A DNA stretch of 64,000 nucleotides from Viola odorata (lineage: Eukaryota > Streptophyta > Magnoliopsida > Malpighiales > Violaceae), in the NCBI GenBank assembly GCA_963691705.1, contig OY829542.1:48897002-48961001 (forward strand). The letters are read 5' to 3'. The notes beneath the pieces were generated by a model. That model was not told the origin of the DNA, did no database searches, and saw only the letters and a list, made by a program, of their open reading frames with translations. Shown one piece after another: positions 57,167-64,000 of the stretch. The position numbers were made by a program, and so were the translations under genes. Position 1 is the first letter of the stretch. Every line of letters begins with the position of its first letter.

Positions 57167-60100
57167 TTAATGGTCTTCCAAAGTGTTCTTGAGAAACACT
57201 TGCTTGATCATGCTGAGTATGTTCACAACATCTTCCATATTATTAGTCCTCCCATCTGGTGACTCTACGGTATACCACACAGCCAATTTCATTAGGCCCA
57301 GCATACATACCGTTTTCGCAACAAAATTTTCTTCCTCAGTCTGCAGCAAGCAAGGATCCATAACTCTATCTACTTCATTTGGCAATGATTCCATAACCCA
57401 GCATCGTATCGGCATTTCGCCAGTAAACATATCATCTATAGGCTTCTTTGCGGTGAAAATCTCCATCAGCATGATACCAAAGCTGTATACATCACCTTTT
57501 GTGGAAATAATTCCATACAGCCCACATTCTGCAGGTAGCATCAGAGTAAAATTCATTGCAGTTAAGTATACAGAGTAAAAGACGAGAAATTGCTGATTAA
57601 AAAGTCTACATGACAGTCATTAGATTCTATGTTACATAGATAATTTCTGGTTTAATCTATGGATTTCATAGCACACGAGGTATCATAATGGAAACTAAAC
57701 TAAATTTCATCAGTGTGCAGTTAGCGAGTAGTCTAGGACGCAGATGTGACAAACCAAGCATGAATTGTAAAGTAAAACATAATTTCACCAAGATACGGAG
57801 CCATGTACCATATATAGGTTCAAAATACGAAAACCAGCAAAACATGTACCTGGTGCTACGTATCCAACAGTGCCCATAAAATGGCCTTGAGTTGCAGAAT
57901 CCCACTCCTTTGCAGCTAAGAGCTTGGAGATGCTAAAATCGCTAACGTGCACAATCATATCTTCATCTAGCAGGACATTAGAGGGCTTTAAATCACAGTG
58001 AATAATAGGTCTTGGGAAATCATAATGGAGATACTTAACTGCTGATGCAACATCAATCATTATGTCAAGCCTTTGCAAGATATCTAATCGATAATTGTGA
58101 GTATAGAGCCACTTCTCGAGGTTCCCATTAGCCATATACTCCATTACTATGGCTTTAAAATTAACCATACTGCAATAGCTTATCACTCTGATGAGGTTCC
58201 GGTGGCTTGTATGACGAAGTACTTCACATTCAGCACCAAAACTCTTCAAATTCTTCTCGAGATTGAAAACCTTTACGGCAATTACCATTCCATCCTGAAG
58301 TGTGCCTTTGTATACTGAACCAGAACTCCCAATTCCAAGTAGGTTGCCTCCGCTGAACCCATCTGTTGCCTGCTCAAGTTCCAGGTATGAAAATCTTTTA
58401 ACTTCTTGTAGGTCTAAGGAGATGAGTGTTAAGGGCATCTTCCTTTTTCTCCATTCTAGCCATATACTAATGGAGGCCCCAACTAGTGCAATGAAGGGTA
58501 AAATCAATCCTAGAGTGATTAAGCTGAAATGCGGTTTCACTGATCGCTGTAGAACCTCAGATTTGCAAGGAGGAAGACGTAGCCGTGCTGGACCACAAAG
58601 TGCTTTGTTCATCAAGTAAGACTCGGCAGGAAAGGCTGCAAAAGGTCCTTCATTGGGAACTTCTCCTTGCAATCCATTAAATGACACAGTAAAATGTGTG
58701 AGATATTTGCATGCTGCCAAGGACTTGGGAATTACTCCAGATAGATTATTATAAGAGAGATCCAGGAACACCAAGCTTGTGGAAAAACCAGGAATAGGAC
58801 CTTGCAACATATTTTGGGCCAAGGAGAGGTAATTTAGACTAGGAAGTTTCCCTAAAGATTCTGGGATTTGGTCAGATAGCAGATTCTTAGACAAATCAAT
58901 TTCCTCTGCAACCCCTAACTGTCCAAACTCTGGGGGGACAGAGCCCCTCAGAAGATTTGCAGACATATTGATAGTCAAGATGCGATGAAGGTTTGAGAGA
59001 GTTAAGGGAATGGTTGAACTTAATTTATTAGAACTCAAGTTGAGATGTCCCAAAGTTATCAGATTCCCCAAGCATTCAGGGATGGTTCCAGAAAGTTTAT
59101 TGCCACCTAAGGATAGATCAAACAAGTTGTCCAGGAGACACAGATCGATTGTTATGTTCCCCAGCAATTTATTGCCTTGAAAATTCAGGCCTTGAAGATT
59201 TTGCAGTCTTCCAATCGTAGTTGGAATGGTACCATTCAACTCATTGTTTCCTAAATCCAAGGCCACCAAGTTGGTTAAGTTGCCGATTTCTATAGGAATG
59301 TGGCCCTTAATATTGCAGTTATTTGCCAAAAGATATCGAAGACAAGTGGATAGATTCTGAAAGGAGCTTGGAAGTGTGGTGTAGAGCTGAGTACCTGACA
59401 AGTCAATCCTCCTCAGATGACTGTGATTTGTCAATGAAGAAAGAAAACTTGATTCTGGAGTTGGTGATCCAATCCTCAGATCATTATTGGATACACTAAA
59501 CACTTGGAGATCTCTTAAACTGCCGAGCTTTTCCGGAAGAAAGCCAGTAAACAAGTTATAGGATATGTCTAAGAACGTGAGCATGGTTGAATTAGAGATG
59601 GAGCTGGGGATCGTTCCAACAAGTTCATTTCCCGCTAAGTGAAGCTCCAAAAGATTTGGTAGGCTCACGGTTGAAGGAAGGCTGCCTGAAAGGTGATTGC
59701 CCTGCATCCAAATAGTTTTCATTGTGGAGATATTGAAGAGTGTGGATGGAATGTTGCCGCTCAAAAGATTATCATCGATTCTGAACCCCTCTAGATTTGT
59801 AAGATTGCCAATCTGAGGAGGAATCATGCCTGCCATAACAAAAACACCATCAGATTTGTATGGAGTATTAAACAATATCAGTGGTTGCTTTTGTAGATTA
59901 CACAAACAATCTGTTACGGTCCTGACTTGGGGATCGCATTATGGGTCTGCAAGGGGTGGTTTCTGGTAAGAGTGGGATGTGGGTAGGCTGTTTAGTTGGA
60001 GTTTTCTTTCTACCTATGGCTACTAAGTTACGGGCTCGTTAGAGAGAACCTGAAGATATCTTGAGTTTAAAGTACTCAAAACTTATGGAATTTTTCTAAT

Positions 60101-61453
60101 ATATATGATTCATTCTGCTTGCATCTATATATACGTACAGCAGCTATGTGGAATCCCCACCACTTACTTTCTAGAAAACACGGAAAGAAAGTGGAGGTAT
60201 AACCTCCTACAACTAGGGAACATGGGAGAAACAACTAAAAACAGAATAGCTAAGACTAAGGAGTTGTTGATCATGGGTTAGGTGCTGGTGGGATCGTAAG
60301 ACATTCCTACTTGTCAGCACAAGAAACTAGAATGAGAAGTGAGAACAACACTGTCTTTCATGTTTGCAGACTGAGTTCTGAACAAAACCATCCTGTATTA
60401 AGTTTATCAAAGCAAATTTAGGAGTAAACACTCGAATTAATAAAAGTCCAATGGGGCTTATCTGACCTGTCAAATTGTAGTTTTTTCCGAGATTTATCTC
60501 CTTGATCCATGTACAGTTTGCAATGCTGCCTGGAATGCTACCTGCAAATTTATCAAAAATGTTGACTGTACAAGATTATGTAACTCCATTTTAGCTAGTA
60601 AGTTTACAAGTTATAGCTTTTCCCATCACCACAGCTTGGTGTATGTGTCGATCTTAGTATAAGGACGGAAATAATGATCACTATCCTGCACATATGCACT
60701 GACAAGTCGAATAAGAGTTTTTTAGAGGAAAATATAAGCGAGATAAGGTCAAATCATACCACTGATTTGATTCCCATTCAAATAGAGCCCTCTTAATTTT
60801 GCAAGATATTTGAATGTATTCTTTGGAAGGCCACCAGATATCTTATTGGAGCTGAGATCAATAATCTGCAATGAAGACTCGAGGAGAATGTTCGATGGTA
60901 CGAAACTGGAAAGCTGGTTGGTGCTGATGTTAATACTTTGCAATGAAGATATGTTGCATAATGAAGATGGAAACTCGCCATCCAACCTATTAAATTCTAG
61001 TGATAAAGATTTGAGTTTAGGCAAAGACTCTAACCCTGGGGGGATGCTTCCACTAAAGGAGTTGAATCCAAAGTCAAGATGTTTCAAGCGAGAACAGCGA
61101 GTCAACTCGCCGGGTAGTGAACCATGGAAATGGTTTTTGCTGATGGATATGAAAGCAATGAAAGAAAGGTTTCCGATTTCTGAAGGGATGGTGCCATTAA
61201 GAGCCATTTCAGAGATATCCAGGGCGGTGACCCTGTTGTGGCGGCCACCGCAAGTGACCCCGACCCAACTGCAAACCGGGGAAGTGGTGGACCAGTTTGC
61301 CAGCACGTAACTGGGATCATAAGTGATGTGGGATTTGAGGACAAGAAGTGCAGTTTTATCAATTGTAATGTCATTAACTGCCAACGACAAAAAAGCAATG
61401 GGTATAAGCAGCAGAGTTAGTTGAATCAACTTGAAAAAGCAAGTTCCTTTCAT
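57167..61453 (-). CDS. LRR receptor-like kinase, subfamily XII type, four exons, 1036 aa
   Basis: Exons on the minus strand are 61453-60760, 60541-60467, 59829-57850 and 57528-57167. All introns are GT-AG and the 3111-bp sum keeps one frame. The start at 61453 opens with a signal peptide (MKGTCFFKLIQLTLLLIP). An N-terminal cap follows (LANWSTTSPVCSWVGVTC), then about 20 leucine-rich repeats (residues about 80-640), a transmembrane segment (LGLILPFIALVGASISIWL) and a kinase with LLGIGSSGSV, IAVKVF, HCDLKPSN and GYVAPE. Cys before Asp marks it as non-RD, as in FLS2, EFR and Xa21. The Mg-binding DFG reads DFS. Family role: cell-surface recognition of microbial or other ligands; its own ligand is unknown. 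Confidence 0.88.
59906..60466 (-). other. Intron 2 region of the receptor kinase gene
   Basis: The intron runs from 60466 to 59830. Donor GTCAGA after GACAG and acceptor TTATGGCAG are read on the minus strand. No additional LRR exon or inserted element was recognised within it. Confidence 0.6.
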
Positions 61454-61692
61454 GGTGAAGCGGAAAAGACACAGACGGCAAATAATGGTGAAGCAGAAAA
61501 GAGAGCAGACCAAATCAACAAGAGAGTAATTTAAGAGAGGGAAAATCATCAAGTCACTCCTCGTACAGTCAGAAAAGAGTAGTAAAGTAGTGTTGACTTG
61601 AAAGTCAATACCAAGGACAAGAAACGAGATGAGGACGACAAAGCCCTGGCCCATATTGCACTAACATTTTAATGAGGTTGATCCCTCAAGTC

Positions 61693-62451
61693 TAGGGTTG
61701 GCAATGGAGCGGGTATGGAGCAGGTAAGGCACTATTTATATTCGCACCTGTAAATTTGTGGGTAATCCATACCCGCACCCGCACCCGCGCGGAGCGGGTA
61801 AGAGAAGACAAATTGTACCCGCGGATATCCGCAAATTTTTTAAAATTTAAATTTTCAAGTAATAGATTGACAATCTTTCAGTTTCATAACACAAATTCGT
61901 ATACGTGCCGAATGAATAAAAGTTAACACAATTTGAATTTCGAAGGTTGATAAAAAGAATTCATAAATTATAACGAGACTGTTTATCTAGAGTTTGAACA
62001 TAAGATTTCTTATTAAATTAGAACAACTCTTTAATAATTGATCTAAGTGTTTGTAGGTCGGCTTTTTATATGCCCTCTAACTTTATATTTTTATATTTTT
62101 ATATTTTTATTATATTTGGGTCGTGAAATTTTAAGTTTCATATAGCAACTTTTAAAGTTTTCCGAGGGCCGTCATGGTAGCAATTAACAGTTGTGCCTTC
62201 CTTTGGACGATATACAAGAGGATATATCTAGCTTTCACCCTTTTGGATTCAGCACTGCTGCAGACCAGCGCCATTAGGATACATCCCCCATGGAATAGAA
62301 AATTGACATGGTAGCGTCCAATTTCTTCTTCTTTACAAACACAAATTTTATGATATGTATATATATTTTGCGGGTATTATTGCGGGTGATTACATTGCAT
62401 TTCATCATGTTTTATTGTCTATTTACTTATTGTGTTGGGCAGTAAAACTAC
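61693..62451. mobile_element. hAT-like terminal fragment
   Basis: TAGGGTTGGCAATGGAGCGGG at 61693 looks like a hAT terminus, followed by subterminal GCGGGTA/TACCCGC words (61705-61835), including ACCCGCACCCGCACCCGCGC. No right terminus is seen before the LTR that starts at 62452, so the LTR element may have inserted into it. The interior 61850-62450 is AT-rich with no coding sequence. Confidence 0.5.
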
Positions 62452-63918
62452 TGATTTATCCTTGTATTTCCCACATCTTAGCAGATCTGGTCTGGAGGCA
62501 GCATTTGAGGAATTTGATCTGAAGAGAGCCGGAGCTGTTTACCTGAGTCTAGGCCTCGACTTGAGCCTAGACATGACCGCATCCGAAGCAGCGCGACCCA
62601 GAATCGTCTTGGCCAAGACTGCGGCCAAGACACTTTCGTGATAAGAGCCTGAAGCGTGGACCTTTTGGACCGCTTCCACATTGGGCCTTACAGCTGGCAC
62701 GTAGCAGCTGCCCTGCAATTGTAGAGGGATCTGAAGTCAATCTCTTGAAGAATCCCGCCTGGGATCTCCCTCTTATTGTAATTGCGATTTATTTCCTATT
62801 TTAGAACAATTTATTGTAGTAATCTTTTAGGAGATTTTCTAGGAATTAGAGTTGGAGTAGGACAGAGGTCTTTAGGGCTATTTAGCCGAACATTATTCAC
62901 CTCTGTTGAGTACGACGAAGTTACGCAATCCTTCTTCTCCTTTCTCTTTGTTTCGAAATTAAAACACTTCGCTCCGGATTTTATTATCTCAGATTTATAT
63001 TATATATGCAATTAAATATTCTATGTTTCTATCCATGAGTATGAGTAGCTAAACACCCATTCTTGGTAAGGGTTGATGAGCTGAAGTTCTTATGCGATCG
63101 TGAGGCCAATTCGCACTTCACAATCTCTTCTTTTGTATTTATTTATTTCTTGAACTTAATCTATCGCTTACTCGCTAGAGACAAGGTTTGATCATCCTTG
63201 TACCCTAGTAGAGAAGAGTTGCAACTGGTCTAGAAGGAAAGGGAGCACCCGTCGGCTAGACAAAGTAGGTGACTAGTCTCGCGCCAGACTAGAAGAAATG
63301 AGTAATCTAGGTCAAGACCAGATTGACAACCTAGGGTTTCCATGGGGAAACACCTTGACCTAGGTATGGTCTTCCCCTATACCATTGAAGAGGTGAGCAG
63401 CCATTCAAGACAGCAGTCAAACAGATAAACCCTTTAACCAGCAAGGTGTCCCTTGGCTAGGATTATCAGGAAAGGGAGCACCCGCTAGATAATTTGAAGA
63501 GGAGGGAAGACAGGAGTGAACAGGAGCACCTCCACTCTATAGCAGTACTATGAACAAAGAGATGAATATCCTTGAGCCTATGATCGAAGCATAAGAACGC
63601 AAGCTCTCACATCGCCCTTACCTGGAATTCCACCTTTACCAGACTTATTCCAATCTTGACCCCAGTCTTGGTCAAGACTTTGGCCAATACTATTTTAAAC
63701 TGTTTTCACTACTTTCTGTTTTGTCTTTAGTTTCAGACTGCACCCAACCAAAACTCAGTGACGAGGAAGTCAACTCAAGAACTACGTTTCCTAGAGGTCT
63801 CTGTGGATGATCCTCTTACCATCATCTACAAATCCTTGTAGACAGTGATAAGTTGTATTTCTACCCCCAATTCCATAACTATTTCACTACTATATTTGAC
63901 GTGTTCGACGCGCGATCA
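62452..63918 (+). repeat. 5' LTR of a Ty3 element that continues beyond the window, about 1467 bp
   Basis: The 3' edge is fixed by the adjoining primer site: ...GACGCGCGATCA, then AATTT, then TGGCGCC. The 5' edge is taken at TGATTTATC (62452) because TGAT/ATCA makes the expected short inverted repeat and the length then equals that of the solo LTR at 20785-22255 (1471 bp). Both share GACGAGGAAGTC and GTGATAAGTTGTATT near the end. No gene inside. Confidence 0.72.
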
Positions 63919-63923
63919 AATTT

Positions 63924-63942
63924 TGGCGCCGTTGCCGGGGAT
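63924..63942 (+). other. Primer-binding site of the right-end Ty3 element
   Basis: TGGCGCCGTTGCCGGGGAT, five bases after the LTR. This is a primer-site signature common to plant Athila-like and related Ty3 elements. The leader continues to the window end. Confidence 0.82.
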
Positions 63943-64000
63943 CTCTAACGGTATTTGTAGTTTTTGTTTTATTTTATTTTATGACAGTTGATGACCAGGT

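Noticed and set aside
60810..61310. 166-codon plus-strand frame
   Set aside because: Antisense shadow of the LRR exon, whose regular repeats keep the other strand open.
62432..62681. Short frames inside the right-end LTR
   Set aside because: They lie in LTR sequence, and the start of the LTR falls within the first of them.

Overview
This is eukaryotic plant nuclear DNA. It has spliced host genes of plant type (an LRR receptor kinase, a phytocyanin pseudogene, a piece of a ribosomal protein L38 gene) embedded in AT-rich intergenic DNA, and about 50 kb of nested LTR retrotransposons. The lineages seen (Tat-type and Ogre-like Ty3, chromovirus-type Ty3, L1 LINE, hAT) and the receptor-kinase style suggest a eudicot. 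A closer placement, perhaps Lamiales, would be a guess.

Layout. Positions 1-29.7 kb are a stack of nested elements. The oldest layer is a decayed Ty3 element on the + strand (gag from 22.48 kb, pol to 26.7 kb, LTR-like sequence from 27.04 kb). A Tat-lineage Ty3 element (minus strand, 1-7042) lies just upstream of its gag; an 1787-bp hAT transposon (446-2232, perfect 8-bp target duplication) interrupts its RNase H. A 15.4-kb Ogre-like gag-only element (7043-22460, minus, target duplication CCTTG) is inserted in the Tat element's LTR. That element's own 5' LTR is broken by a solo LTR (20785-22255, target duplication GGGGC). A truncated LTR piece flanked by a 367-bp direct repeat lies at 27.4-28.9 kb.

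From 29689 to 48991 a single LTR of the same type as the 15.4-kb element is split by a complete 16.2-kb Tat-lineage element (32035-48207, target duplication GAAGC). On its + strand this element has gag, protease, reverse transcriptase, two RNases H and integrase. On its minus strand, between pol and the 3' LTR, it has four antisense genes, each with its own TATA-like box. Two of these encode paralogous proteins of the putative 'gypsy-type transposon' domain type with coiled-coil tails. This cassette is the most interesting system in the window.

From 49 kb the sequence becomes ordinary AT-rich plant DNA: an L1 LINE remnant, two short hAT-like elements, the truncated RPL38 gene, a small foldback MITE, a frameshifted phytocyanin gene and, on the minus strand, an apparently intact four-exon LRR receptor-like kinase of 1036 residues (57167-61453). 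The right end holds a fragment of a hAT-like terminus and a 5' LTR plus primer-binding site of another Ty3 element that runs out of the window. It is the same family as the solo LTR at 20.8 kb.

All element coordinates, target duplications and exon joins were read by eye; family names come from protein motifs, not from database searches.
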